A model generated the notes under the pieces. The model did no database searches and was not told the DNA's origin. It saw only the letters and a program-made list of their open reading frames with translations. A stretch of 64,000 nt of DNA from contig NZ_JAMXLE010000001.1 in assembly GCF_024055895.1 (NCBI RefSeq), forward strand, positions 992,001-1,056,000. The letters are read 5' to 3'. The position numbers were made by a program, and so were the translations under genes. Every line of letters begins with the position of its first letter. The first letter of the stretch is position 1. This DNA is from Rhizobium sp. L1K21. GTDB lineage: Bacteria; Pseudomonadota; Alphaproteobacteria; Rhizobiales; Rhizobiaceae. Positions 52,565 through 60,894 of this stretch are shown piece after piece.

Positions 52565-54634
52565 TCAGCGAAACGGCGCGTCGTGGGCAGGCAGGGGCGG
52601 GACGTCGAAATGATCGGGCTCCTGGCCAGCCTGAAAGCGTTCCAACATCATTTCAAAGCCGCGTTCCAGGTGGCGGGTGAAGCGCTCGGTGTCGAAGAGG
52701 GGGGCGCGGAAGCGGTTGGCGATGATCTTGTTGCGCAGAGCCTGAAGCGTCTCCGGTTGCTGAGACAGGGCAACGGCTTTCTCGACGAAAGCGGAGGCGT
52801 TCTCAGTGATCAGTTCCTCCATGTCGGCGGCGCGCAAGAGGCTTTCTGAAACACGGGAGGCAAAATTGCTGCCCTTGAAGGTGAGAAGCGGCAGGCCCAT
52901 CCAGAGCATATCGGATGTGGTGGTGTGGCCGTTATAGGGATAGCAGTCGAGGCCGAGATCGGCTGCGGGAATGCGCGCGAGATGATCGCGGTAGCCGGCG
53001 CGCGGCAGGAAGTGAAAGCGGTCGGGGCCGAGACCCTTCAATGCCATGGCGCTCAAGAAATTCTGCTTCTGCTTTTCGTGATTGTTGAAGAGTGCCAGCT
53101 TGCTTCCAACCACCTTCTGCAGAACCTCTGCCCAGAGGTCGATGATCTGCGGAGAGAGTTTGTTCATGCTGTTGAAAGAGGCGAAGAGGAATGTGTCCTC
53201 GGCGATGCCGAGCTCGGTCTTGCTCATTGGCGGCGGCAGGGGGCGGGCAAAGCCGTCGTTGCATTGATAGCTTTCCGGCAGGCGGCAGAACTTCTCGTGA
53301 TAGAAGGGTTTGCTGCTATCGGGCGTCACGATCCGGTCGCTGATCACATAGTCGCAATCGATACCGGTACCGGAGCCGGGAAAGCCAAGCCAGGCGGCCT
53401 GTATGGGGGCTGCACCGATATTTAAGATGTCGGAGCGCGCATCACTTGTCGGACCTTTGAGATCGATCAGGATATCCGTGCCGCGCGCGCGGATGCGCTG
53501 TGCTGCTTCCTCGTCGCTCATATGTGTGATGGTCACCAGATTGGGCAGTGTTTTGCGGAAGGCACGGTCTGCATCGCTGAATTTATCCGGCGTATAACAA
53601 TAGAGCGTGACATCGAACCTCTCCAGGTCGTGGGCCGCCAAGACGCCCTTGAAAAGGAGGGTGGTCGGATGTTCGGCATAAAGGTCTGCTGTCAGGTAAC
53701 CGATGCGGATCTTCTTTGCCGGCTGGTGCGGGCGCTGACGACGCGCCTGACGGGAGGCGGCGGTGAATTTCGTCCGCAGTGCCGTATTTTGAATTTGCGC
53801 GTTCAGCCGCTCATCGGCGCACCAGCAGAGGTGACTGTGGAGAACCTCGTTGGTCCTCAAGAACGCGTCACTATTCTCGAGCCCCTTCAGGGCGTGGGCA
53901 TTGTAGGCGCGCAGGTCTTCAATCGCGCAGGTCGTGTGCATGGCGTAACGATAGTAGCTCGATGCGTCCAAATTGCGCGGCTCAAGGCTGACGAGGCGTT
54001 TTGCCGCTTCGTAAGCAACATCCGGAAGGGCGCCTTTTTCGAGCAGGAGTTTACGAAACAGGGGAAGGGCAGCGTTGAGCAGTCTGGCCTGATGGGGGCT
54101 AGGCTGCAGCCCTGCAACGGCACGATAGTGGGCGGCCTTTTCGATATTGCCCAGCTTTTCGTGGCAGTCCGAGATCATCGCGACAATTGCGACGGGGAGA
54201 TCGGTGATGGAACCGCTGGCAACCAGCGCGTCGAAGTCGTCCGTGGCTTGCCGGTATGTCTCTTTGCGATAGAGGGTAATCAGATTTTGGAGTGCAGGCT
54301 CGTGGGCGGGCCTGGCTGCCAGCATCTGTTCGACAATCGTGGTTGGTAGAATGTCTGCATCGCGCATCCCTTCACGCACGCCTGTAGCAGCACTTTCTGC
54401 GGCGAGCTTGAGAAATCTGTCCCTGTTGCTTGGTTGAAGATCGGCGAGGCGGGCATAGAGCGTGGCTGCGGCTTCGCCGTTGCCGAGCTTCACGTGGCAT
54501 TGCGCTGCAATCAGAAGCGCCGCCTGGTCTAGGGTGTCGGCTTCAAGAACCGGGCCGAGCGCGTTGAGGCATTGCGCGAAATTGCCTGCCTGAAAAGCCT
54601 TGTAGGCTTGCTGAACCTTTGCGCTTCCCGTCAT
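52565..54634 (-). CDS. SPINDLY/OGT-type glycosyltransferase (GT41) with TPR region
   Basis: A 689-residue soluble protein. The N-terminal ~300 residues are helical repeats of TPR type (AYKAFQAGNFAQCLNALGPV, LKLAAESAATG). The C-terminal part is a GT41 catalytic region: KIRIGYLTADLYAEHPTTLL, DILIDLKGPTSDARSDIL, IQAAWLGFPGSGTG, CRLPESYQCND, FASFNSMNKLSP and GHTTTSDMLWMGLPLLTFKG. These match SPINDLY and O-GlcNAc transferases that modify Ser/Thr of intracellular proteins with GlcNAc or fucose. It is monocistronic; protein targets in alphaproteobacteria are unknown. Confidence 0.9.
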   Translation of the reverse strand: MTGSAKVQQAYKAFQAGNFAQCLNALGPVLEADTLDQAALLIAAQCHVKLGNGEAAATLYARLADLQPSNRDRFLKLAAESAATGVREGMRDADILPTTIVEQMLAARPAHEPALQNLITLYRKETYRQATDDFDALVASGSITDLPVAIVAMISDCHEKLGNIEKAAHYRAVAGLQPSPHQARLLNAALPLFRKLLLEKGALPDVAYEAAKRLVSLEPRNLDASSYYRYAMHTTCAIEDLRAYNAHALKGLENSDAFLRTNEVLHSHLCWCADERLNAQIQNTALRTKFTAASRQARRQRPHQPAKKIRIGYLTADLYAEHPTTLLFKGVLAAHDLERFDVTLYCYTPDKFSDADRAFRKTLPNLVTITHMSDEEAAQRIRARGTDILIDLKGPTSDARSDILNIGAAPIQAAWLGFPGSGTGIDCDYVISDRIVTPDSSKPFYHEKFCRLPESYQCNDGFARPLPPPMSKTELGIAEDTFLFASFNSMNKLSPQIIDLWAEVLQKVVGSKLALFNNHEKQKQNFLSAMALKGLGPDRFHFLPRAGYRDHLARIPAADLGLDCYPYNGHTTTSDMLWMGLPLLTFKGSNFASRVSESLLRAADMEELITENASAFVEKAVALSQQPETLQALRNKIIANRFRAPLFDTERFTRHLERGFEMMLERFQAGQEPDHFDVPPLPAHDAPFR

Positions 54635-54876
54635 CGAACCCGTTTTCCATTCGACCTTCTTTTATCTGCAAGGAGCTTGAGCCAGCCTTGTTTGACGAAA
54701 CATAGCCTTGCACCTTCTTCAGAAAGTGATTCATATGGCGGAAAAAGCGATTCAAGTTTTCAGGATAATGAACTGGGATTAAAGCGCTATCTCGCTTCTT
54801 CTGCGGCTGCGGCGACACGCTGTTTGACGCAGCGTTCACAAAAATTTCACGGCCTGAGAATTGACTCCAAACTCGA

Positions 54877-54896
54877 AATCAATCAACTGATTGATT
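54877..54896. promoter_or_regulatory. Perfect 20-bp palindrome, probable TetR-family operator
   Basis: AATCAATCA (54877-54885), centre AC, and TGATTGATT (54888-54896) form a perfect inverted repeat that ends one base before the ATG at 54898 of the TetR-type gene. The size and symmetry are those of TetR-family operators; occupation would block initiation of the regulator and the coupled efflux gene. No Shine-Dalgarno fits between it and the ATG. Confidence 0.75.
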
Positions 54897-54897
54897 G

Positions 54898-55488
54898 ATG
54901 ATGGAGCAACAGATCAAACATTTCAGCACCGACGAGCGTCGCAAAGAGATCGCGGCGGCGGCGACTGCGTTGATTGTGGAGAAGGGGATCGAGGCGTTGC
55001 GCACGCGTGAAGTGGCAGCGCGAGTCGGTATCAATATCGCAACGCTCCACTACCATGTGTCAACGAAGAACGCGCTTATTCACCTTGTCATCGACGCGCT
55101 GCGGGACTTTTTTGCGGAACAATACCAGGCTCATCCGCGTGATGGATTAAGTCCACTGCAGATGCTGCAGCTGGAAATTCAGGAATACAAGGAAATGATG
55201 GTCAGCAGGCCTGACCTGTTGCAACTGATGGACGAGATGTTCAACCGCGGCCGCGTGGATGTCGAAGTCGAGGCCAAAATGCGCGAGATGAAAATCCGAT
55301 GGAATCGCCAATTCGTAGAAATTTTGAAGAAAGGCAAGCAAGAGGGGCAGTTTCGCGAAAATCTCGACCCGATAGCGGGTGCACATATGGTGACCGGCGC
55401 TCTTGTGGCCTTTCAATACAAGCCGAAGCATCTTTTTTCGATCTTCGACGCCGTCGCCGATGAAATTGTCAAAAGCTTTGTAAAATGA
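54898..55488 (+). CDS. TetR/AcrR family transcriptional regulator
   Basis: A 196-residue repressor. The N-terminal HTH reads ALIVEKGIEALRTREVAARV and GINIATLHYHVSTKNALIHL, as in TetR proteins; the C-terminal ligand domain is helical (DALRDFFAEQYQAHPRDG). Two adjacent ATGs (54898 and 54901) follow a palindrome directly. The stop codon lies 14 bases before the preferred efflux-gene start, so both are in one operon, the typical repressor-pump arrangement. It probably represses the operon through the palindrome and is released by pump substrates. Confidence 0.92.
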   Translation: MMEQQIKHFSTDERRKEIAAAATALIVEKGIEALRTREVAARVGINIATLHYHVSTKNALIHLVIDALRDFFAEQYQAHPRDGLSPLQMLQLEIQEYKEMMVSRPDLLQLMDEMFNRGRVDVEVEAKMREMKIRWNRQFVEILKKGKQEGQFRENLDPIAGAHMVTGALVAFQYKPKHLFSIFDAVADEIVKSFVK

Positions 55489-55502
55489 ACGAGAGAAATT
55501 CC

Positions 55503-56999
55503 ATGTCTGAAACACGTTTTCAAAAGTCTTATTCTGATGCCGATGAGCCGCATGAAAGCCGGTGGCTGGCGCTTTTCATCATTCTGCTTGCCTTGTTCAT
55601 GAACCTGCTGGACGTGACGATCGTCAACGTCTCGCTTCCAACAATGCAGGCGGATCTTGGGGCGAGTTCGACGGAAATCGAGTGGGTTGTCGCTGGCTTC
55701 ATCCTCACCTTTGCTCTCGGGCTCCTGCCATTCGGGCGGCTGGGCGATATAGTCGGGCGCAAGCGGATGTTCATGATCGGGGTCGGGTCTTTCACCATTG
55801 CATCCATTCTTTGTGGAATGGCCCCCAATATGAGCTTTCTGATTGTCGCGCGCCTCATCCAGGGGGCGGCGGGCGCTGTCATGACGCCGCAGGTGCTTTC
55901 CATCGCGCAAACCATTTTTCCGCCGCATGAACGCGCTGCCGCGTTTTCGCTCTTCGGGTTGACGGCGGGGCTTGCCACGGTCACGGGACCGGTTCTCGGC
56001 GGGCTGCTTCTTGGTGGTGATCTCTTCGGGCTGGAATGGCGTCCGATCTTTCTCATCAATGTGCCGGTCGGCATCTTCACGGTCATCGCCGCTGCCAAAT
56101 TCATTCCGCCTATTCCCGGCAACATGTCGATCAAAAATGACTTCGGCGGCATTGCCATTGTCAGCGCCGCCATGTTTCTGATCATCTTCCCGCTGATCGA
56201 AGGGCGCAATTATGAGTGGGCGGCGTGGTGCTTTGCCATGATGGCCGCTTCCTTCGTCTTTTTCGTCGCCTTCGTTTTTTGGGAAAAGCGGCAGAAACGC
56301 GTTGGCGGCGCGGAGCTCTTGCCGATTGACCTGATGAAAAACGGCAATTTCATTATCGGCGCCATGATGTCGCTGGTCTTCTTTTCGGCCATGCCCTCGT
56401 TCTTCATGATCTTTGCACTTTACCTGCAACAGGGCTATGGGCTGACGCCGCTGTGGTCGGGTCTTACGACCATGCCGTTTTCCGTTGGCGTGCTTGTCGC
56501 CTCGGTCATTTCGGGCCGGATCGGTTTCAAATGGCAAAAGCAGCGCATTGCAGCTGGGCTGGTTCTGCTGTTTGCGGGCATGCTTTCGGTCCGTATTCTG
56601 GCAGCGGGCGAGAGCGATGTTCTGGACTCCATGTTTTATATCGCACCGCTGCTGTTTGGCGGAATTGGTCTCGGCGTTACCATTTCTCCGCTGTTCCAGA
56701 CCATTCTGGCCGGGGTGCCGCAAAAGGATGCGGGTTCAGGATCAGGCGCGTTGCAGGCACTGCAGCAGGCGGGCGGTGCACTCGGTGTTGCTGTCGTCAG
56801 CGAAATTTTCTTCCGCAAGCTGGCGGCAGAAATGGCCACCGGCGCGACACCGCAGCTTGGCTTCAGCCATGCCCTGACGCAGGCGTTGACTTACAACCTC
56901 ATCGCTTATGCAGTGGTGTTGGTTGGAGCATTTCTGCTGAAAAATCCTGAGCGGGTGGAGCGCAATCCCAACGCCCAACCCATTCCTGTCATGGATTAA
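55503..56999 (+). CDS. DHA2-family MFS multidrug efflux pump (EmrB/QacA type)
   Basis: A 498-residue inner-membrane proton antiporter with 14 hydrophobic helices. FMNLLDVTIVNVSLPTMQAD (motif D1), GLLPFGRLGDIVGRKRMFMI (motif A) and TGPVLGGLLLGGDLFGLEWR (motif C) are typical of the DHA2 group. GAGAG is 7-11 bases before ATG 55503 (MSETRFQKSY); an ATG at 55485 overlaps the regulator stop and is an alternative. No membrane-fusion partner (EmrA) is adjacent, so it probably acts alone. Confidence 0.93.
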   Translation: MSETRFQKSYSDADEPHESRWLALFIILLALFMNLLDVTIVNVSLPTMQADLGASSTEIEWVVAGFILTFALGLLPFGRLGDIVGRKRMFMIGVGSFTIASILCGMAPNMSFLIVARLIQGAAGAVMTPQVLSIAQTIFPPHERAAAFSLFGLTAGLATVTGPVLGGLLLGGDLFGLEWRPIFLINVPVGIFTVIAAAKFIPPIPGNMSIKNDFGGIAIVSAAMFLIIFPLIEGRNYEWAAWCFAMMAASFVFFVAFVFWEKRQKRVGGAELLPIDLMKNGNFIIGAMMSLVFFSAMPSFFMIFALYLQQGYGLTPLWSGLTTMPFSVGVLVASVISGRIGFKWQKQRIAAGLVLLFAGMLSVRILAAGESDVLDSMFYIAPLLFGGIGLGVTISPLFQTILAGVPQKDAGSGSGALQALQQAGGALGVAVVSEIFFRKLAAEMATGATPQLGFSHALTQALTYNLIAYAVVLVGAFLLKNPERVERNPNAQPIPVMD

Positions 57000-57069
57000 A
57001 CCTGCATGGCCGGTGGGCTCTGCGCCTGCCGGCCAAGGCCATTGCGGAACGTTTATTCATCCGCCGCTA

Positions 57070-57957
57070 TCAGCGCACGATCAGCGTGCCTGCGCCACCT
57101 TCGGTCAGGATTTCCAGAAGCACGGAGTGAGGGGTTTTTCCGTTCAGGATAACGACCCCTTCGACGCCTTTTTCAATAGCCTCGATGCAGGTCTCTACCT
57201 TCGGGATCATGCCGCCTGAAATCGTGCCATCCTTGATGAGCGCGCGCGCTTCGGCGACCGAGAGTTCCTTGATCAGATTGCCCTGCTTGTCGAGTACGCC
57301 GGGTACGTCGGTGAGGAAAAGCAGGCGGGTGGCGTGCAGCGCCCCGGCAATGGCGCCAGCAAATGTATCGGCATTGATATTGTAGGTATGACCATCGCGG
57401 CCTGGTGCGACCGGCGCGATGACCGGGATCATTTCCGACTTGGCAAGCAGGTCGAGCAGCGTGCGGTCGACCTCCACGACTTCACCGACGAAGCCCAAAT
57501 CCAGCACCTTTTCGATATTGGAATCCGGGTCGGTCATCGTCTTGTGAGCCTTTTCGGCAAAGACCATGTTGCCATCCTTGCCGCAAAGGCCGATCGCCCA
57601 TTCGCCGGTCTGGTTGATCATGGCGACGATTTCCTTGTTGATGGAGCCTGCGAGCACCATTTCAACGATTTCCACCGTCTTTGCATCAGTGACGCGAAGG
57701 CCACCTTCAAAACGGCTTTCAATGCCCATCTTCTTGAGCATGGCGGCGATCTGCGGGCCGCCGCCGTGGACGACGATGGGATTGATGCCGGATTGTTTCA
57801 AAAGCGCGATATCGCCGGCAAACGCCTTGCCGAGTTCGGCGTCGCCCATGGCATGGCCGCCGTATTTTACGACCACGGTCTTGTCTTCATAGCGCTGCAT
57901 ATAGGGAAGCGCCTGGGCAAGTAGGCGGGCCTGAATTTCACTTTCGGATGCGGACAT
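57070..57957 (-). CDS. argB: Acetylglutamate kinase
   Basis: A 295-residue arginine-pathway kinase that phosphorylates N-acetylglutamate. [20 protein letters not shown] gives the Lys/Gly-Gly of the ATP site, [20 protein letters not shown] the substrate Gly loop, [20 protein letters not shown] the conserved Asn/Asp region and [20 protein letters not shown] the C-terminal Lys segment. Arginine-sensitive forms have an extra N-terminal helix, which is present here ([17 protein letters not shown]). It is downstream of engB in gene order, with the sigma module inserted between on the other strand. Confidence 0.97.
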   Translation of the reverse strand: MSASESEIQARLLAQALPYMQRYEDKTVVVKYGGHAMGDAELGKAFAGDIALLKQSGINPIVVHGGGPQIAAMLKKMGIESRFEGGLRVTDAKTVEIVEMVLAGSINKEIVAMINQTGEWAIGLCGKDGNMVFAEKAHKTMTDPDSNIEKVLDLGFVGEVVEVDRTLLDLLAKSEMIPVIAPVAPGRDGHTYNINADTFAGAIAGALHATRLLFLTDVPGVLDKQGNLIKELSVAEARALIKDGTISGGMIPKVETCIEAIEKGVEGVVILNGKTPHSVLLEILTEGGAGTLIVR

Positions 57958-58087
57958 GGGCGGGGACCTCTGATTTTTGCAGGTGCCTTATTAGCGGAAG
58001 TTTTTCCCTGTGAAAACAGTGCAACTGATCCAAATTGGGCGGGGGCGCGTAAAGCCATGCAAAAGCGCCAGGGAAGGGGAACATCTT

Positions 58088-58627
58088 TTGTCTGACCAGG
58101 ACCTTGCCGGCCTTATGTCCCGTGTTGCCCTTGGCGACCGCGGCGCATTTGGCAAACTCTATTCCGCGACCAGCCCGAAACTTTTTGCCGTCTGCATGCG
58201 TATGATGAGAGACAGGCATGAGGCGGAAGAGGCTTTGCAGGAGATTTTCATCCGCGTCTGGCAGAAAGCGCGCCAACAGGTGAGCGGTTCAAGCCCGCCT
58301 GAGGCTTGGCTGGTGACGGTTGCACGCAATCACTGCATTGACCGGTTGCGGGCCAAAAAGCCGTTTGCGGTGCCTGTCGATGAGGCATTTGATCTGGCTG
58401 ACGATGCGCCGGGTCCAGAAAAATTGGCTGAGCGGCGTTCGGAGGCTGGAAGAATTGAAACATGTATGGAAGAATTAGACTTTGATCGCGCCGAGGCGGT
58501 GCGTGGTGCTTATCTGGACGGCCTGAGTTATCAGGAGCTGGCAGATAAATATTCCGTGCCGCTGAATACGATGCGGACCTGGTTGCGTCGAAGTCTTTTG
58601 AGATTGCGGGATTGCCTCGGGACCTGA
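58088..58627 (+). CDS. ECF-family RNA polymerase sigma factor
   Basis: A 179-residue sigma factor. Region 2 is GAFGKLYSATSPKLFAVCMR...RDRHEAEEALQEIFIRVWQK and AWLVTVARNHCIDRLR; region 4 is ELDFDRAEAVRGAYLDGLSY and ELADKYSVPLNTMRTWLRRS. ECF sigmas switch on a few genes when an anti-sigma releases them. TTG 58088 is preceded by GGAAGGGGA at good spacing and gives a normal ECF length; GTG 58010 would add 26 basic residues. Its stop is 30 bases (or one base, with the GTG start) from the downstream RskA-like gene, in an operon typical of SigK/RskA pairs. Confidence 0.9.
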   Translation: MSDQDLAGLMSRVALGDRGAFGKLYSATSPKLFAVCMRMMRDRHEAEEALQEIFIRVWQKARQQVSGSSPPEAWLVTVARNHCIDRLRAKKPFAVPVDEAFDLADDAPGPEKLAERRSEAGRIETCMEELDFDRAEAVRGAYLDGLSYQELADKYSVPLNTMRTWLRRSLLRLRDCLGT

Positions 58628-58657
58628 GTGCAATCCGTTTTGGGAAACGTGGTTGCC

Positions 58658-59377
58658 ATGAATACACCTGAGAACAAAAAGGGAGACCGCAGCCGCGACG
58701 AAGTGCTGGCCGGGGAATATGTGCTGGGTGTACTTCCGGCAGAGGAGCGGCGCGCCGTGGAGCAGCGCCTGGCCACCGACAAGGCATTTCGATTGATGGT
58801 GGACCGCTGGGAGAGCAATCTTGGCGGCTTCAACGATGGCTTTGGCCCAGAACTGACGCCTTCGCCGAAGGTTTATCAACGCATTGAGCGTGAACTTTTT
58901 GAAATTGGCGCACCGGCGGGTCCGGTTTCTGTCTGGAACTCTGTGGTGTTCTGGCGTGGCATGACGCTGGTATCTCTTGCTGCTGCACTCATATTGCTGG
59001 TTTCCGGCTCAACCGGCTTCTGGCTGCCGGACGATCCGGGACCGGTACGTCTGGCGTCGCTTTCTGCTGCAAATGGGGATATGGCGCTGGTTGCCTATTA
59101 TGACACCGCCAGCGGGACATTGCAGCTGACGCCAGCGGCCAGTGGCGCGACCAACGACAAGTCGCTCGAACTTTGGATGATCGACGGCAACAAGGCACCT
59201 CAGTCGCTGGGGATCGTTCCGCTGCGCCGCGACGGTATCATTGTCGTACCGCGTGACTATCGTGAGCGGATCACCAAAGGTGTGACGCTTGCCGTGTCGC
59301 TGGAACCCTTTGGCGGTTCCAAGACGGGCAAGCCGACCGGGCCTGTGTTGATGACAGGCAAGGCAAATTCAATTTAA
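58658..59377 (+). CDS. RskA-like anti-sigma factor
   Basis: A 239-residue single-pass membrane protein. The cytoplasmic part (about 1-90: DEVLAGEYVLGVLPAEERRA, VEQRLATDKAFRLMVDRWES) is the anti-sigma domain; one helix follows (GMTLVSLAAALILLVSGSTG); the periplasmic C-terminal part (LELWMIDGNKAPQSLGIVPL) is the RskA domain with its LWxxxxGxxPxSLG motif. ATG 58658 is chosen; GTG 58628 immediately after the sigma stop would add ten residues. It holds the neighbouring ECF sigma inactive until processed by proteases. Confidence 0.9.
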   Translation: MNTPENKKGDRSRDEVLAGEYVLGVLPAEERRAVEQRLATDKAFRLMVDRWESNLGGFNDGFGPELTPSPKVYQRIERELFEIGAPAGPVSVWNSVVFWRGMTLVSLAAALILLVSGSTGFWLPDDPGPVRLASLSAANGDMALVAYYDTASGTLQLTPAASGATNDKSLELWMIDGNKAPQSLGIVPLRRDGIIVVPRDYRERITKGVTLAVSLEPFGGSKTGKPTGPVLMTGKANSI

Positions 59378-59410
59378 ACACATAAAAACAAATAGTTATC
59401 ATTTTTCTGC

Positions 59411-59440
59411 AAGGCGGCTGAAACTCATTCAGCTGCCTTT
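59411..59440 (+). terminator. Terminator between the anti-sigma and fasciclin genes
   Basis: AAGGCGGCTGAA (59411-59422) pairs with TTCAGCTGCCTT (59428-59439) with one G-U, followed by TCGTCTTTTCTTG. It should end the sigma/anti-sigma transcript, so the fasciclin gene needs its own promoter. Confidence 0.8.
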
Positions 59441-59492
59441 CGTCTTTTCTTGTGTCCCCAACAGGGAAATAACAATTGAGAGGAGCCACAAC

Positions 59493-60050
59493 ATGTTCAA
59501 GTTCATTACCCGCACGTCGCTTGCTGCCGCACTGGTCGTATCAGGCGCTACTTTGGCCTATGCCGCCAATCCGGAAGTCGGCGGTGCGCCGATGTACGAA
59601 AACAAGAACATTGTCGAAAACGCCGTGAATTCCAAGGATCACACCACGCTGGTGGCCGCAGTGAAGGCGGCAGGTCTGGTGGAGACGCTGCAGGGCGACG
59701 GTCCCTTTACGGTTTTTGCGCCCACCAATGAAGCCTTTGCCGAGTTGCCTGCTGGCACAGTCGACACACTGTTGAAGCCGGAAAACAAGGATCAGCTGAC
59801 GAAAATTCTGACCTGCCATGTGGTGGCAGCCGATGCCATGTCTTCGGCCATCGAAAAGATGATCAAGGACGATGGCGGTGAGCATGATGTGAAAACCGTT
59901 GGCGGCTGCGTGCTGAAAGCCAAGGAAATGGACGGCAAGATCACGCTGACCGATGAAAAGGGCAATGTCGCCCATGTGACCATCGCCGATGTGAAGCAGT
60001 CGAATGGCGTGATCCACGTGATCGACAAGGTGCTTCTGCCCGCTGGCTAA
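59493..60050 (+). CDS. Secreted fasciclin (FAS1) domain protein
   Basis: A 185-residue exported protein. The signal peptide MFKFITRTSLAAALVVSGAT...YAA is cleaved before NPEVGG. One FAS1 domain fills the rest: NIVENAVNSKDHTTLVAAVK, GLVETLQGDGPFTVFAPTNE, AFAELPAGTVDTLL and the closing GVIHVIDKVLLPAG. FAS1 proteins mediate adhesion in many organisms. AGAGGAGC precedes the ATG. It follows the ECF sigma/RskA pair, the arrangement that in Mycobacterium links SigK/RskA to the FAS1 proteins MPT70/MPT83; regulation by this sigma is therefore likely. Confidence 0.95.
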   Translation: MFKFITRTSLAAALVVSGATLAYAANPEVGGAPMYENKNIVENAVNSKDHTTLVAAVKAAGLVETLQGDGPFTVFAPTNEAFAELPAGTVDTLLKPENKDQLTKILTCHVVAADAMSSAIEKMIKDDGGEHDVKTVGGCVLKAKEMDGKITLTDEKGNVAHVTIADVKQSNGVIHVIDKVLLPAG

Positions 60051-60084
60051 TCGGGTGCACTGAATCTACGTTACCCCCGCGAAG

Positions 60085-60112
60085 CGTCGTCCTGAAAAGG
60101 GCGGCGTTTTGC
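60085..60112 (+). terminator. Terminator after the fasciclin gene
   Basis: CGTCGTCCT (60085-60093) and AGGGCGGCG (60098-60106) form a 9-bp stem with two G-U pairs and a GAAA loop, followed by TTTTGCTTTT. It lies between the convergent fasciclin and engB genes. Confidence 0.85.
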
Positions 60113-60131
60113 TTTTGCGGCAGTCAGCGGA

Positions 60132-60779
60132 TCAGTTTGCGATGGCGAAGTTGATTGCGGCGCGCAAGTCATCCATGCCGAGGTTCTTCTCAGACGAAGT
60201 GGCCAGGATTTCCGGAAAGGCTGCGGGATGTTTGGCAATCTGTTTTGCGGTGGCTTCGAGAAGCTTGATCACGGCTGGTGGTTTGATCTTGTCGGTCTTG
60301 GTGAGCACGATCTGATAGGAGACGGCGGCCTTGTCGAGCAGGTCGAGGACTTCCTCGTCGTTCTTCTTGATGCCGTGGCGGCTGTCGATGAGAACATAAA
60401 CCCGCTTCAGGGTCGCCCGGCCACGCAGATAGTCGAAAACCAGTTTTGTCCATGCGTCCACGGTTTCCTTCGGTGCCTTGGCATAGCCGTAGCCCGGCAT
60501 GTCGACGATTGCGGCGGGCGGCAGGTCGTCGGCAGAGCCTGAATAACCGTCAGGCACGAAGTAGTTCAGTTCCTGCGTGCGGCCCGGGGTGTTGGATGTG
60601 CGGGCGAGCCCCTTGACGCCGGTCAGCGCATTGATGAGCGACGACTTGCCGACATTGGAGCGTCCGGCAAAAGCGATTTCGGCCGGACCTTCCGGAGGCA
60701 GAAACTTCAATGACGGCACGCCGCGGATGAAAATCCACGGTTTGGAAAAGAGAGGATCGGGCGCGCCTGTTGTGTTCAT
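60132..60779 (-). CDS. engB: Ribosome biogenesis GTPase EngB (YihA/YsxC)
   Basis: A 215-residue GTPase for late 50S subunit assembly. G1 is [19 protein letters not shown]2 is in [14 protein letters not shown]3 is [11 protein letters not shown] and G4 is [11 protein letters not shown]5 follows near ATSSEKNLG. The N-terminal extension [20 protein letters not shown] is normal. It lies 115 bases downstream of yidC on the same strand, with a strong hairpin in the gap, matching the conserved rpmH-rnpA-yidC-engB order. Confidence 0.97.
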   Translation of the reverse strand: MNTTGAPDPLFSKPWIFIRGVPSLKFLPPEGPAEIAFAGRSNVGKSSLINALTGVKGLARTSNTPGRTQELNYFVPDGYSGSADDLPPAAIVDMPGYGYAKAPKETVDAWTKLVFDYLRGRATLKRVYVLIDSRHGIKKNDEEVLDLLDKAAVSYQIVLTKTDKIKPPAVIKLLEATAKQIAKHPAAFPEILATSSEKNLGMDDLRAAINFAIAN

Positions 60780-60863
60780 TGATGGTCTCCGGTGTTGCCT
60801 TGGGGATGGGGCAGGCGCGGGGCCTTGTCAAGGCTTTGGGCGTCGAACACGCGCTGTAAAGGA

Positions 60864-60887
60864 AAAGGGCTCCCGGAGGAGCCCTTT
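60864..60887 (-). terminator. Hairpin downstream of yidC
   Basis: AAAGGGCTCC (60864-60873) and GGAGCCCTTT (60878-60887) form a perfect 10-bp stem with a 4-base loop. Read on the minus strand it is followed by TCCTTTAC, so it may end or attenuate the yidC transcript 8 bases after the yidC stop codon and reduce read-through into engB. Confidence 0.85.
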
Positions 60888-60894
60888 AGCCGCT

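Noticed and set aside
55413-56723. 436-codon open frame on the minus strand
   Set aside because: Antisense to the DHA2 efflux gene; composition is a Lys/Glu/Asp/His-rich mirror of a membrane protein.
59415-59450. GAAAC...CGTC as an ECF promoter before the fasciclin gene
   Set aside because: The elements overlap the terminator stem and no matching spacing was found before the sigma gene, so the motif may be chance.
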